DNA of 64,000 bases. It comes from a bacterium (Candidatus Blackallbacteria) CG13_big_fil_rev_8_21_14_2_50_49_14. Lineage in GTDB: Bacteria; Cyanobacteriota; Sericytochromatia; UBA7694. Below, one piece after another: positions 1 through 8,764 of the stretch; position 1 is the stretch's first letter; the number at the start of each line of letters is the position of its first letter. The stretch spans positions 69,434 to 133,433 of the forward strand of contig PFGG01000011.1 in assembly GCA_002783405.1 (NCBI GenBank), in the 5' to 3' direction. The position numbers and the translations under genes are program-made. The notes beneath the pieces were generated by a model. It saw only the letters and a program-made list of their open reading frames with translations, had not been told where the DNA came from and did no database searches.

Positions 1-1947
1 GATGGCCGTTTCTATGAACACAAAGGCATTGACTGGATTGGCATGGCCCGTGCGCTCAAAGCCAATTTCGATCGCAAAGCAGCAGTTCAAGGGGGCAGCT
101 CGATTACACAACAGATTGTCAAAAATACCTTTTTGACAGCAGAACGCACCCCCCAGCGCAAACTGGCCGAAGCCTGGATGGCCACCGAAGTCGAAAAAAA
201 ATTCTCGAAGCATCAAATTCTGGAACTCTATCTCAACCAAGTTTATTGGGGCCACAATGCCTATGGCATCGAAGCCGCCTCACAAACCTATTTCGGAAAA
301 TCTGCCCGTTTGTTAAAACTGAATGAAGGTGCCATGTTGGCGGGTATTTTAACCGGCCCAGAAATCTATTCGCCCTACCGAAACTTTAAAGGTGCAGAAC
401 ACCGTATGCAGCTCACCTTAGAAAGAATGCGAGAGCTGAAATTTATTACGGCAGAAGAATATACCCAAGCCTTGAAAAGCCCTCTCAAGGTGGCGGGGCT
501 TAAAGCGGGCAGTATGCGTTACCCCTATTTCACAAGCTATGTTCTGGCCATGCTGAAAGAAAATTATGGCGATCAAAAAGCACTGAAACAGGGCTTGCGA
601 ATTTATACCACCATCAATACCCAATGGCAGGAGCAGGCCGAAAAAGCGCTCAAAGAACATATGAGTCAGCTGAAACGCATGAATGCCGAACAGGCAGCTC
701 TGGTGGCCATCGAGCCACAAACTGGGTTTATACGCGCCATGGTGGGGGGGCGAAACTATTCTGAAAGCCAGTTTAATCGGGCTTGGCAAGCCCAACGCCA
801 GCCAGGTTCTTCATTTAAGCCTTTTGTTTACTTAACGGCTTTCGCCAGAGGCTATACTCCCGGGCATACTGAAATCGATGAACCGATTCAATTCAGGATT
901 GGCACCCGGGTTTGGAAGCCCAAAAATTACAGTGGGGGTTACAGTGGCACCATGACCCTGCAAAGGGCGCTGGAAAGCTCTGTCAACATCATTGCCGTCA
1001 AATTGGGAGACAAACTCGGCAATGGCAATATTATCGACACAGCCCATAAATTGGGCATTCGTTCCAGGCTCAAAAACGTACTCTCTTTGCCCCTGGGCCC
1101 CAGCGAAGTGAATCCGCTCGAAATGGCCAATGCCTACAGCACGATTGCGCGTGGGGGGCGCTATCTTGAACCCACTCCGATCTTAAGAATTGAAGATCGC
1201 TATGGCAATGTGCTCGAAGACAACCGCAACCGCCAGGCAGAGCCGGTTTACAGTGCTGAGGCCAGTTATCAGCTGATCAAAATAATGAAAGGCGTTGTCC
1301 TGCGAGGAACGGCACCTGCTGCCAATATTGGCAGGCCCGTAGCAGGCAAAACAGGCACCACCAGTGACCACCGTGACGCCTGGTTTGTGGGTTTCAGTCC
1401 CCAGCTCTGTACCGCCGTATGGATCGGCAACGATACGCCCACCCGCATGTATGGGGGGGCCACAGGAGGCACCCTGGCAGCCACTCTCTGGGCCCGTTTT
1501 ATGCGAGAGGCACATAAAAATTTACCCAAGAAAGATTTTCCAGGCAGTGCAGCAGGTTACCCAGCCATCGTTGCAGCCGCAAAAGCCCCTGAAAACGCTG
1601 AAGAAAATACACCACGCTATGAACGCCTGAATGCCAAGAAATATGATCCCGTGGACACTACCAAAATTGATCCAGATGAATTGCCCTCAGTTGATGAGTT
1701 ATTGCCGATTGCGATGCCATCATCAGCTTTACGCTCCAACCAAAACCTTCCAGCGGGCAGCACTGGCAATATGGATTTGCGGCTCTCGGTTCCAGGTCAA
1801 GCTCAAAACAGACAAGAGCCGATGCTTACCCCCCCCAGCAGCCCAAAACCCAGCCAGAGAAAAAACACACGCGTGATCAACGAATTGGATCAACTGATCA
1901 AAGAGCTTGAAAAAATGGAGCCCCCTCCGGCGGCTCCTCCCGAATGA
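1..1947 (+). CDS. Class A penicillin-binding protein (PBP1A-like), 5' end cut by window
   Basis: Bifunctional peptidoglycan synthase that polymerises glycan strands and cross-links peptides in the periplasm. The reading frame is open from base 1. The first residues read DGRFYEHKGID, the conserved start of the GT51 transglycosylase domain, so the true start lies upstream of the window and the first ATG at 43 is internal. GGSSITQQIVKN and the LYLNQVYWG stretch complete the GT51 signature. The transpeptidase motifs follow: SSFK (serine codon at 808), SVN, and KTGTT. The last ~130 residues are Pro/Gln-rich, low-complexity and probably disordered. The gene ends convergently with the lipoprotein gene at 1957. 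The missing N-terminus should hold the membrane anchor. Family assignment is secure; the exact subclass is not. Confidence 0.95.
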   Translation, partial: DGRFYEHKGIDWIGMARALKANFDRKAAVQGGSSITQQIVKNTFLTAERTPQRKLAEAWMATEVEKKFSKHQILELYLNQVYWGHNAYGIEAASQTYFGKSARLLKLNEGAMLAGILTGPEIYSPYRNFKGAEHRMQLTLERMRELKFITAEEYTQALKSPLKVAGLKAGSMRYPYFTSYVLAMLKENYGDQKALKQGLRIYTTINTQWQEQAEKALKEHMSQLKRMNAEQAALVAIEPQTGFIRAMVGGRNYSESQFNRAWQAQRQPGSSFKPFVYLTAFARGYTPGHTEIDEPIQFRIGTRVWKPKNYSGGYSGTMTLQRALESSVNIIAVKLGDKLGNGNIIDTAHKLGIRSRLKNVLSLPLGPSEVNPLEMANAYSTIARGGRYLEPTPILRIEDRYGNVLEDNRNRQAEPVYSAEASYQLIKIMKGVVLRGTAPAANIGRPVAGKTGTTSDHRDAWFVGFSPQLCTAVWIGNDTPTRMYGGATGGTLAATLWARFMREAHKNLPKKDFPGSAAGYPAIVAAAKAPENAEENTPRYERLNAKKYDPVDTTKIDPDELPSVDELLPIAMPSSALRSNQNLPAGSTGNMDLRLSVPGQAQNRQEPMLTPPSSPKPSQRKNTRVINELDQLIKELEKMEPPPAAPPE

Positions 1948-1956
1948 GAAACGAAC

Positions 1957-2307
1957 TCAGGGGTCAGGAGTGGTCGTACTGAGATTGTAGATCAGGCGAA
2001 GAAATCTGAAAAAAAACGTAAACAACACCAAGGCCAGTGACAAAGGTATCAGATAGGGCGAAAATTTTTCCTGGTTCTGTTTGATTTGATATTGCGCAAT
2101 TTCAAGTGGGGTGACGGGAGAAGGCTCCGGGCTGGGTTGTTCAGTGGGTAAAACCATCCGTGGTTGATCATAGGCCGGTACGGGTTCAAGAATCAGTCCA
2201 TCAGCACAGCTGCTTAAAGGCAAACAGATACACAGCAAGAAAAAACCCAGACAACAAGCGGGCAAATATTGCTTCATGATCATGATTAAGGACTTGAACG
2301 TGAACAT
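1957..2307 (-). CDS. Small predicted lipoprotein with C-terminal membrane segment
   Basis: Hypothetical protein of 116 residues. A hydrophobic N-terminal segment ends in the lipobox LSSC (Cys at about residue 34), suggesting processing by Lgt and signal peptidase II. A Pro/Glu-rich linker follows, then a second hydrophobic stretch (about residues 88-107) that could be a transmembrane helix. The start at 2307 is chosen because GGAGA lies 12-13 bases upstream. An internal ATG at 2277 would give a more standard signal peptide but has no ribosome-binding site. It is convergent with the PBP gene and divergent from the Doc-like pair. No family was recognised. Confidence 0.6.
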   Translation of the reverse strand: MFTFKSLIMIMKQYLPACCLGFFLLCICLPLSSCADGLILEPVPAYDQPRMVLPTEQPSPEPSPVTPLEIAQYQIKQNQEKFSPYLIPLSLALVLFTFFFRFLRLIYNLSTTTPDP

Positions 2308-2414
2308 TTTTCAGACATTCTCCTGCACTATCTTAACTGGCGCACTCAAAAAAGAGAATCAGTTGTGCTAGGATTAAATGGAACAATTCCAATCCAGGCC
2401 AGGAGATTTGAAAA

Positions 2415-2648
2415 ATGAGTGGGGCCCATCTGCCAGAGGCACAACTGCAGGCCATGCAAAGCAAAGCGGAACGACTGGGATTAGAACTTCCCGAATATGT
2501 GCAAATGCTTGAAACCACCTTGGAATCGCTGCAAGCTGGCCCCAATACCTTTGTGAATGCCTATGTCGATCCCCATTTCAGTTTGGCTTTAAATCAGGCC
2601 ATTGACGCGCAAACCCATTTTCTACGTCATTATGCCCTGGGAGACTAA
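2415..2648 (+). CDS. Small protein upstream of Doc-like gene (possible partner)
   Basis: Hypothetical 77-residue protein, largely helical in appearance. A clear AGGAGA at 2400-2405 precedes the ATG. Its stop codon is one base before the start of the Doc-like gene, so the two are almost certainly co-transcribed and translationally coupled. In Phd-Doc systems the small upstream gene encodes the antitoxin. This sequence shows no Phd DNA-binding signature that I can recognise, so calling it an antitoxin would rest only on position. Confidence 0.7.
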   Translation: MSGAHLPEAQLQAMQSKAERLGLELPEYVQMLETTLESLQAGPNTFVNAYVDPHFSLALNQAIDAQTHFLRHYALGD

Positions 2649-2649
2649 A

Positions 2650-3045
2650 ATGCGTTATTTAAATTTTGCTGAACTGCTCGCAATCAATTGGCAAATTGCG
2701 GCCATGCGCCAAATGCCCTATGGCATCCTCACCCGCAGCGCCGTAGAAGAAGCTCTGGCCCGCCCTCAAACCCGAATAGACGACTATGAACCCTTTGCCT
2801 CCGTTTTTGAAAAAGCAGCCGTCCTGCTAGACAGTTTAATGAAAAGCCGTCCCTTTCTGAGTGGCAATATACTGACCGCTCTCTTGGCTGCTGATGTTAT
2901 GTTGCGTCTCAATGGGGTGTGCTTAAAAACCCAGGAAGAAGATCTCGAACAACTTCAATCCATTTCTTTATTGCAGATGACCATTCCACAAATTGCAGAT
3001 TGGTTGCAAATGCGCTCAGACGCGCAGACTGCCAATAGCTTATAG
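2650..3045 (+). CDS. Doc/Fic-fold protein with degenerate active-site motif
   Basis: 131 residues that follow the Doc (death-on-curing) pattern from end to end: YLNFAELLAIN near the N-terminus, a middle segment with VEEALARPQ and FEKAAVLLDSLMK, and a C-terminal WL element. The signature expected as HPFxDGNKRTA is here RPFLSGNILTA (residues 67-77). The catalytic His is Arg, the metal-binding Asp is Ser and the Lys-Arg pair is Ile-Leu. Transfer of phosphate or AMP is therefore unlikely. An in-frame ATG at 2602 lies inside the upstream gene; the ATG at 2650 is chosen because it directly follows that gene's stop and opens with the Doc-like N-terminus. It may be an inactive regulatory or binding protein. 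Confidence 0.75.
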   Translation: MRYLNFAELLAINWQIAAMRQMPYGILTRSAVEEALARPQTRIDDYEPFASVFEKAAVLLDSLMKSRPFLSGNILTALLAADVMLRLNGVCLKTQEEDLEQLQSISLLQMTIPQIADWLQMRSDAQTANSL

Positions 3046-3083
3046 TATACTTGTAGTCAGAGGAATTCACAGACAGGAAGCGT

Positions 3084-3449
3084 ATGACAACAACCGCAAC
3101 AGGCAGAATCGGCTTTGGTGGCAGCGGCTTTGGTCCTGAGTATATTTCAAGACGCAAACGCAGCGTAGAGCACCAGGATGAAAAGCGCGACTCTTCATCT
3201 GGTCAAGGGCTGCTGCGACGCAATCCAGAAGAAGACCTTGAAGTTTTTCTTTTTACGGTCAAAGATCCCGTGCGCTCCGCATTAAATCAACTGATGCAAG
3301 TGATTCATATCGCTGTTCTGCAAAACCCAACCTCTCGTGAAGAATCCCTCGAAATCGTGTCTGGCCCCTTAGGTTATACTTCCATGAAAGCAGTTCGTCC
3401 GGTGGCCTTTATTCCCACCCGCTCTGTCTTTAAGCCCGTTCTACGCTAG
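3084..3449 (+). CDS. Hypothetical protein
   Basis: 121 residues, no signal peptide and no membrane segment. The N-terminal third is Gly-, Ser- and Arg-rich (GFGGSGFG, then RRKR) and looks disordered. The C-terminal two thirds, from about residue 50, look folded. An AGGAAG ribosome-binding site lies upstream of the ATG. It sits 38 bases after the Doc-like gene and 13 before the methyltransferase-like gene, so it could be part of one transcript. I do not recognise a family. Confidence 0.7.
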   Translation: MTTTATGRIGFGGSGFGPEYISRRKRSVEHQDEKRDSSSGQGLLRRNPEEDLEVFLFTVKDPVRSALNQLMQVIHIAVLQNPTSREESLEIVSGPLGYTSMKAVRPVAFIPTRSVFKPVLR

Positions 3450-3462
3450 GGTATATTCAATC

Positions 3463-4596
3463 TTGAGAATTGCACTGATTGAAGCTCCCACACACGGCCT
3501 GACAACCTTTCGCTGGGAGGATGTCTATTTTCCAGAAACACCTTTTCCAATCTGCGACTACTTGATCAATGAGCAGAACGAATTGCGAATTTGGGATCTT
3601 GAGAAAGAAATTTCTACCGATGCCCAAAAATTGGTTCAGGAATTGCAGGCCTACCAGCCCCTGGTGGTGGGTATCAACGACCATCAAAGCACCCAGGGAT
3701 TGGTGATAGAACGCCTGATCAAACAGATGTTTCCCCGTGCGCTGGTTTTTTTCAGTCCTCAGCAAATGACCCCTCAGGAATTGCTCGATAAAGCGAACCA
3801 GAATGCCTTCAGTCTGCGTCATCGCACCAAACCCATGGCCGGAAAAGTCCGCTTGCGTCGCACCTGGGAGGATGAAGAACTTTTTTCTATGATGTCTGAA
3901 GATTTGCAAACTTCAGCCTATGCCCTTGAAGCCATTTTTTATGAAAAATATGATCTTCGTGACTGGAAACAATATCTGCCCGATGCAGCCTACCGACGCA
4001 ATCTCTATATGCTCGAAATTCTTGAAGAAAGTTTGCCGGCCCATTTGCCCTTCTGGCAACAGGAAAGTCTCAGAATTCTGGATGTGGGCGCAGGAGATTG
4101 GATCTACGCCCCCGCCATCTATCAGTTCTTTCGGCACGCCCACAGACCCATTCCCCGAAAGGTTTTTCTGACAGGGGTAGAACTCGATCCCTATCGCATC
4201 GATGACGAAGGCTATAGCCGCGTGGATTATGCCCTCTCTTATATCGACCCGATTGCCTCTCACTGCCGTTACCTGATTCAGGATATTGGAGATTATAACC
4301 CCTCCTTGCCTTACCATGTGATTCTTCAATTTTTACCCTTGGTGCTTGAAGCTGCTCATCTTTTCTGGGGCTTGCCGCTCAAATATTATCACCCCCAAGC
4401 GTCTTTGCATCATCTGCTTGAAATTTTAGCGTCTGAAGGTGTCATAGTCGTGGCCAACGAAATCCCACCCGAATTTGAGCGCCAAATGCAACTTTGGCAG
4501 GGAGAAGGGCTTCAACCCTACCTGGAAGGTGCATTTTACTCCCGTTTCCGCAAGGCCGTAGCAGGCTTTCTTTCTGCCATTCAAAAAAATCAATGA
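3463..4596 (+). CDS. Methyltransferase-like protein with N-terminal Rossmann-type segment
   Basis: 377 residues starting at a TTG. The N-terminus (RIALIEAPTHG, then PLVVGINDH at about residue 66) resembles the start of a B12-binding-type Rossmann domain, but the DxHxxG cobalamin signature is not seen. From about residue 200 a class I SAM-methyltransferase motif appears: LRILDVGAGDW, then FLTGVELDPYR as the likely motif II acidic loop. The middle segment is helical. The substrate is unknown. Context gives no clear pathway. The methyltransferase fold is likely; activity is unproven because the later motifs are not typical. Confidence 0.65.
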   Translation: MRIALIEAPTHGLTTFRWEDVYFPETPFPICDYLINEQNELRIWDLEKEISTDAQKLVQELQAYQPLVVGINDHQSTQGLVIERLIKQMFPRALVFFSPQQMTPQELLDKANQNAFSLRHRTKPMAGKVRLRRTWEDEELFSMMSEDLQTSAYALEAIFYEKYDLRDWKQYLPDAAYRRNLYMLEILEESLPAHLPFWQQESLRILDVGAGDWIYAPAIYQFFRHAHRPIPRKVFLTGVELDPYRIDDEGYSRVDYALSYIDPIASHCRYLIQDIGDYNPSLPYHVILQFLPLVLEAAHLFWGLPLKYYHPQASLHHLLEILASEGVIVVANEIPPEFERQMQLWQGEGLQPYLEGAFYSRFRKAVAGFLSAIQKNQ

Positions 4597-4713
4597 AACA
4601 TTTTTCACTTGGTTTGCGTCCTAAGGCTCATGCCTGAAACTTAGAAAGCAATAATTTCAGGCAAAGCTAAAATCTGGTAATCTGAATCAAGATCTATGAA
4701 AGAGGTTTCTTAA

Positions 4714-5595
4714 ATGCTTCTGAAAAATACATTGTCCAAAGTTACATTGCTCTCCTCAGCCTTCGCCATGCTCACCATGGCTGCCTGTGCTCCCTCCCCT
4801 GTGACACCTGGCTCTCCCGCAACGGCCAAACTGAATGCAGTTTCTGTCAGCGAACTCTCAAAGGGGGGTTCCGACTCCAAAGCCAGCGTCTATCTCTCTT
4901 GGGATGGCGTGGGTTCAAACGCCAGCACTTTGAAATTTTTCCGCCGTGAATCAGACCAAAGTGCAGAACAAGTCACCAATATCACCACCCTGAACAACAA
5001 AGGCCAAAACACCTTTACCGATGAAGATCCCAGCTTAACCTCCGGCAAAACCTATATCTACAATCTGCGTGGCGACAATACCAACGCCATTGCGGTCGTT
5101 CGTGCCGAAACCAAACCTGTTGAAGTTATTTCAGCCAACGATATCAAAGCCTTCAAGCTCCTCAAACCCGCCGAAAACGATGCAATTCTCAAAGATCCTC
5201 TCGGCCAGGGCGTTGAATTTGAATGGGAAGATGCCGGCACTGGTCTCTACCATGTTCAGGTCTCTGACCTGGGCGGCACTGTACTTTGGGGTGCAATTAC
5301 CAAAAACACCAAAATTACCTATGGCACCCGCTCTGGCGCTTTGACTTCAGGTTCTACCAGCACCAGCACCGACCCCAAACAATTGGTGCCCCTGGCTCTG
5401 ACCAAACGTCTGAATATTACCAGCACCGCTCCCAATTCCAGCCGCAATGAACTGGAATTTAAAGGCATTGGCACCAATACCCAGTACCGGATTCAGGTCA
5501 GTGCAATTCGCACCATGCCCAATACCGGTGATTTAGCGGGTGCCAGCGCGATTGCACTGCGTCCTGCTGAAGAAATCCGTTTTATTGCCCAGTAA
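4714..5595 (+). CDS. Lipoprotein with fibronectin type III-like domains
   Basis: 293 residues. The signal peptide ends in the lipobox MAAC (Cys about residue 25), so it is probably membrane-anchored by lipid. The mature part begins with a Pro/Thr/Ser tether. A beta-sandwich-like stretch follows (VYLSWDGV ... TYIYNLRG, about residues 60-125) that resembles a fibronectin type III repeat. A second such unit is likely around residues 145-290 (FEWEDAGTGLYHVQV ... YRIQVSAIR). AGAGG precedes the ATG. A strong terminator follows at 5642, so this is a single-gene unit. It is likely a surface or periplasmic binding or structural protein. Confidence 0.75.
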   Translation: MLLKNTLSKVTLLSSAFAMLTMAACAPSPVTPGSPATAKLNAVSVSELSKGGSDSKASVYLSWDGVGSNASTLKFFRRESDQSAEQVTNITTLNNKGQNTFTDEDPSLTSGKTYIYNLRGDNTNAIAVVRAETKPVEVISANDIKAFKLLKPAENDAILKDPLGQGVEFEWEDAGTGLYHVQVSDLGGTVLWGAITKNTKITYGTRSGALTSGSTSTSTDPKQLVPLALTKRLNITSTAPNSSRNELEFKGIGTNTQYRIQVSAIRTMPNTGDLAGASAIALRPAEEIRFIAQ

Positions 5596-5641
5596 ATCTG
5601 CGGGCTATTTGCCCTTCGATAAAGATCCTTAACACAAACGG

Positions 5642-5670
5642 CGGGGCCACTTTCAGTGGCCTCGTTTTTT
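5642..5670 (+). terminator. Rho-independent terminator after the lipoprotein gene
   Basis: A GC-rich stem of nine pairs, including one G-U pair (5642-5650 with 5656-5664, loop TTTCA), is followed directly by six T residues at 5665-5670. It lies 47 bases after the lipoprotein stop codon. Confidence 0.9.
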
Positions 5671-5787
5671 AGTCTGCTCTCAGCAAGAGCCTTCAAGAAA
5701 GCTCTTTCATTCAAACAAATCACAATCCATCCGGTAGACTCAGCAATGATTCGAGCCAAAATTTTGCCGCTATATTCCGCAAGAAAA

Positions 5788-5816
5788 TTTAAGGTTAGTT
5801 TAAGGTTTTCTATAAT
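5788..5816 (+). promoter_or_regulatory. Direct repeats upstream of a consensus -10 box
   Basis: TTTAAGGTT occurs at 5788-5796 and again at 5799-5807, an 11-base period. Three bases later comes TATAAT at 5811-5816. No -35 hexamer is obvious, as the repeats occupy its place. An 11-base period is what OmpR/PhoB-family activators usually bind, so this may be an activator-dependent promoter serving the suf operon. The function is inferred. Confidence 0.45.
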
Positions 5817-5933
5817 CAAGATTTTGTTTCTATTCAAGAATAAAACATAAGAAATTCCAAAACCTTTATAGCATAAGATTTTTTTTAAGAAAACAAAAAC
5901 GGATTTTTTTATCGGGTTTTAATTCCGAGTATC

Positions 5934-5963
5934 TTGTCTGCTTTTCATGCAAATGGTAGCATG
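5934..5963 (+). promoter_or_regulatory. Promoter with inverted repeat over -10 (candidate Rrf2 operator)
   Basis: TTGTCT (5934-5939) and TAGCAT (5957-5962) are spaced by 17 bases, each matching the sigma-70 hexamers at four of six positions. The -10 box is overlapped by a perfect inverted repeat, CATGC-N8-GCATG (5946-5963). A repressor bound there would block the promoter. Self-control by the Rrf2 protein encoded 35 bases downstream is the simplest reading. Confidence 0.5.
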
Positions 5964-5996
5964 AAGGTATCAGAATCAGATCAAGCAGGTAATCCG

Positions 5997-6467
5997 ATGA
6001 AAATTTCAGCGGTTGAAGAATACGGTCTGCGATGTCTATTGCAATTGGCTCGAAGCAAAGAAAACCAACTGCTTTCAGCTGAAGATATCGCCGAAAAAGA
6101 AGGTCTGTCCGTCGCCTATATTGAGAAAATTTTAGCTCAATTACGTAAGGTAGGACTCGTGAGCAGTGTTCGTGGCATGTACGGCGGCTATCAACTTACA
6201 CGTTCCCCAGATAAAATCACAGTCGGCGAATTGGTAAAAGCTGTCGATGGTGACTTTTTTACAGATATCTGTCAGCATTTTTCCGGCAATCAGAACGCCT
6301 GCGTTCACAGCAGTGCCTGCAGCGTAAGGCCTGTCTGGCTGATGGTTGCCCGCCATGTCTACCGCATTCTCGATCACCTGACATTGGCCGATCTGCTCAA
6401 TGAAGAAAGCAATATGGAACAACAGCTTTTTTCTGACTTCCCTTTGCCCCTGCAGATGGCCCGTTAA
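5997..6467 (+). CDS. Rrf2-family iron-sulfur regulator (IscR/SufR-like)
   Basis: 156-residue winged-helix transcription factor that probably controls the downstream suf genes. The N-terminus [18 protein letters not shown] is the classic Rrf2 start and fixes the ATG at 5997 rather than upstream candidates. The recognition region includes [21 protein letters not shown] and RGMYGGYQL. Three cysteines, C92, C102 and C108 (CX9CX5C), lie where IscR and its relatives bind a cluster, so it likely senses Fe-S status. It is the first gene of the operon, with sufC starting 31 bases after its stop. Whether it represses or activates cannot be told. Confidence 0.9.
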   Translation: MKISAVEEYGLRCLLQLARSKENQLLSAEDIAEKEGLSVAYIEKILAQLRKVGLVSSVRGMYGGYQLTRSPDKITVGELVKAVDGDFFTDICQHFSGNQNACVHSSACSVRPVWLMVARHVYRILDHLTLADLLNEESNMEQQLFSDFPLPLQMAR

Positions 6468-6498
6468 TCCTATGACAAGCAAACCCAAAGAGGACTCT

Positions 6499-7278
6499 AT
6501 GCAAACAAATCAAACCCCCACCATTGAAATTCGCAATTTGCACGCCAATGTAGGCGATAAACCCATTCTCAAAGGCGTAAACCTGACTATTTATCCTGGT
6601 GAAATTCATGCCCTGATGGGCCCCAATGGATCTGGTAAAAGTACGCTTTCACATGTCTTGATGGGGCACCCAAACTATACGATCACCGCTGGCGAGGTTC
6701 TCTTTAAAGGTCAAAATCTACTCGAAATGGCGCCCGATGAACGCGCCCGCGCAGGCATGTTTCTGGCGTTTCAATACCCGATGGTGATTCCTGGCGTGAA
6801 GGTTTTCCAGTTTCTGCGCAATATGCTCAAAGCCCGCCGGGGTGGAGATGTTTCCGTGCGTGAATTCAGACAGGTTTTGCAAGAAAAAATGAAACTGCTC
6901 AATATGCGAGAAGAATTTGTCAAACGCTATTTAAATGAAGGCTTTTCCGGGGGCGAAAAAAAACGTCACGAAATTCTTCAAATGGCCCTCTTACAGCCCG
7001 ATTTGGCGATCCTCGATGAAACCGACTCAGGTTTGGATATCGATGCCCTGAAAACCGTCTGTGAAGGTATCAACGCCGTAGCCGCCAGTCACAGCGAAAT
7101 GGGAGTGCTGATTATTACCCACTATCAGCGCATGCTCAATTATATTGAGCCCCAATTTATCCATATCCTTTTCGAAGGCCGGATTGTAAAATCCGGTGGC
7201 AAAGAACTCGCATTGGAACTGGAAGCTCAAGGCTACGAACAGATTGAAAATGAATTCCGCACGGCCGTGGCCGTTTAA
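6499..7278 (+). CDS. sufC: Fe-S cluster assembly ATPase SufC
   Basis: 259-residue ABC-type ATPase that energises the SufBCD scaffold in the cytoplasm. Walker A is GPNGSGKST (residues 41-49). The ABC signature region reads [11 protein letters not shown], typical of SufC, and Walker B is [12 protein letters not shown]. The length matches the family (about 250). AAAGAGGA upstream selects the ATG at 6499; earlier in-frame ATGs fall inside the Rrf2 gene. It is followed by sufB after 11 bases. Confidence 0.97.
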   Translation: MQTNQTPTIEIRNLHANVGDKPILKGVNLTIYPGEIHALMGPNGSGKSTLSHVLMGHPNYTITAGEVLFKGQNLLEMAPDERARAGMFLAFQYPMVIPGVKVFQFLRNMLKARRGGDVSVREFRQVLQEKMKLLNMREEFVKRYLNEGFSGGEKKRHEILQMALLQPDLAILDETDSGLDIDALKTVCEGINAVAASHSEMGVLIITHYQRMLNYIEPQFIHILFEGRIVKSGGKELALELEAQGYEQIENEFRTAVAV

Positions 7279-7289
7279 GGAGAAATACA

Positions 7290-8762
7290 ATGGCAATGAT
7301 CACCAACCAGGCAGTTGAGAATAGCGAACCCGCCCTGAGCGGCAAGGAAAAAACCCGTGCCGAACTCGAAGATCTGAATAAAGACTATAAATATGGCTTT
7401 CATGACCCTGAAGACAAATATATTTTTAAGTCTGAAAAAGGTCTGACCGAAGAAATCGTACGTCGGATTTCGTCTATGAAAAACGAACCCGAATGGATGC
7501 TCGATTTTCGTTTGCGGGCGCTGCGCCTCTTCAATGAAAAACCCATGCCCACTTGGGGAAACAATGAGTTTTTGAATCAGATTGATTTCGGCAATATCCA
7601 TTACTATGTACGTTCTTCTGAAAGATCTGAAAACAATTGGGATGAAGTGCCCGAATATATCCGCGAAACCTTTGACCGTTTGGGCATTCCAGAAGCCGAA
7701 CAAAAGTTTCTGGCCGGTGTGACCGCCCAATATGAATCCGAAGTGGTTTACCACAGCGTGCGTGAAGACCTTGAAAAACAAGGCGTGATTTTTATGGACA
7801 TGGACACAGGTTTGCGTGAACACCCTGAAATCATCAAAAAATTCTTCGGCACGATTATTCCCTCCGGCGACAATAAATTTTCAGCCCTGAATTCTGCAGT
7901 CTGGAGTGGGGGCAGTTTTATCTATGTTCCCAAAGGTGTCAAAGTAGCCATTCCCCTGCAAGCCTATTTCCGTATCAATACTGAAAATATGGGCCAGTTT
8001 GAGCGCACCCTGATCATTGCCGATGAAGACAGTTCCGTGCATTATATTGAAGGTTGCACAGCCCCAATCTACACCACCGACTCCCTGCACTCTGCCGTGG
8101 TTGAGCTGATCGCTATGAAAGGCGCAAAAATCCGCTATACCACGATTCAGAACTGGTCAAACAATGTCTTTAATCTGGTCACCAAGCGTGCCATTGCCCA
8201 TGAAAACGCAACTGTGGAATGGGTAGACGGCAACCTGGGTTCTAAACTGACCATGAAATACCCTGCTGTCTGGCTCAAAGGCGAGGGAGCCAAGGGTGAA
8301 ATTCTCTCGATTGCCTGGGCAGGCAAAGGCCAGCACCAGGATGCCGGGGCCAAAATTCTGCACTTGGCTCCCAATACCTCTTCTGTGATTACCTCCAAAT
8401 CGATCAGCAAAGATGGCGGACGCACCAGCTACCGGGGCCTGATCAAAGTCTTGCCCGGTTGCCATGGCGTCAAATCAAATGTGCGCTGTGACGCGTTGCT
8501 TTTGGACAAGGATTCCCGCTCGGACACCTATCCCACCATGCAAATCGATGAAGATCAAGCACAAATCAACCACGAAGCCACTGTCAGTAAAATCAGCGAC
8601 GAACAGCTCTTTTACCTGATGAGCCGTGGCCTGACAGAAGATGACGCCCGCCTGATGATTGTGAATGGTTTTATTGAAGAGTTCACCAAAGAACTCCCCA
8701 TGGAATATTCCGTTGAGCTGAACAAGCTGATTCAATTGGAAATGGAAGGTTCAATTGGTTAA
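7290..8762 (+). CDS. sufB: Fe-S cluster scaffold protein SufB
   Basis: 490 residues, close to the usual 470-480. Core of the SufBC2D complex on which clusters are built. The sequence carries family-typical segments such as [22 protein letters not shown] with its conserved Cys, and the beta-helix repeats. The C-terminus [13 protein letters not shown] matches the SufB/SufD family. GGAG stands just before the ATG. sufD begins two bases after its stop. Confidence 0.97.
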   Translation: MAMITNQAVENSEPALSGKEKTRAELEDLNKDYKYGFHDPEDKYIFKSEKGLTEEIVRRISSMKNEPEWMLDFRLRALRLFNEKPMPTWGNNEFLNQIDFGNIHYYVRSSERSENNWDEVPEYIRETFDRLGIPEAEQKFLAGVTAQYESEVVYHSVREDLEKQGVIFMDMDTGLREHPEIIKKFFGTIIPSGDNKFSALNSAVWSGGSFIYVPKGVKVAIPLQAYFRINTENMGQFERTLIIADEDSSVHYIEGCTAPIYTTDSLHSAVVELIAMKGAKIRYTTIQNWSNNVFNLVTKRAIAHENATVEWVDGNLGSKLTMKYPAVWLKGEGAKGEILSIAWAGKGQHQDAGAKILHLAPNTSSVITSKSISKDGGRTSYRGLIKVLPGCHGVKSNVRCDALLLDKDSRSDTYPTMQIDEDQAQINHEATVSKISDEQLFYLMSRGLTEDDARLMIVNGFIEEFTKELPMEYSVELNKLIQLEMEGSIG

Positions 8763-8764
8763 CC

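Larger units (their letters stand above)
5596..5996. other. Gene-free stretch between lipoprotein and Rrf2 regulator
   Basis: About 400 bases without a convincing gene. It holds the terminator at 5642, an AT-rich middle, a pair of direct repeats next to a perfect TATAAT (5788-5816), and a second promoter with an inverted repeat over the -10 region (5934-5963). An in-frame extension of the Rrf2 gene to 5934 exists, but it lacks a ribosome-binding site and has no family match. Confidence 0.7.

Noticed and set aside
3457-3909. 150-codon minus-strand frame
   Set aside because: Antisense shadow of the methyltransferase-like gene.
7275-7823. 182-codon minus-strand frame
   Set aside because: Lies wholly inside the clear sufB gene (apart from its ends) with no family features or ribosome-binding site.
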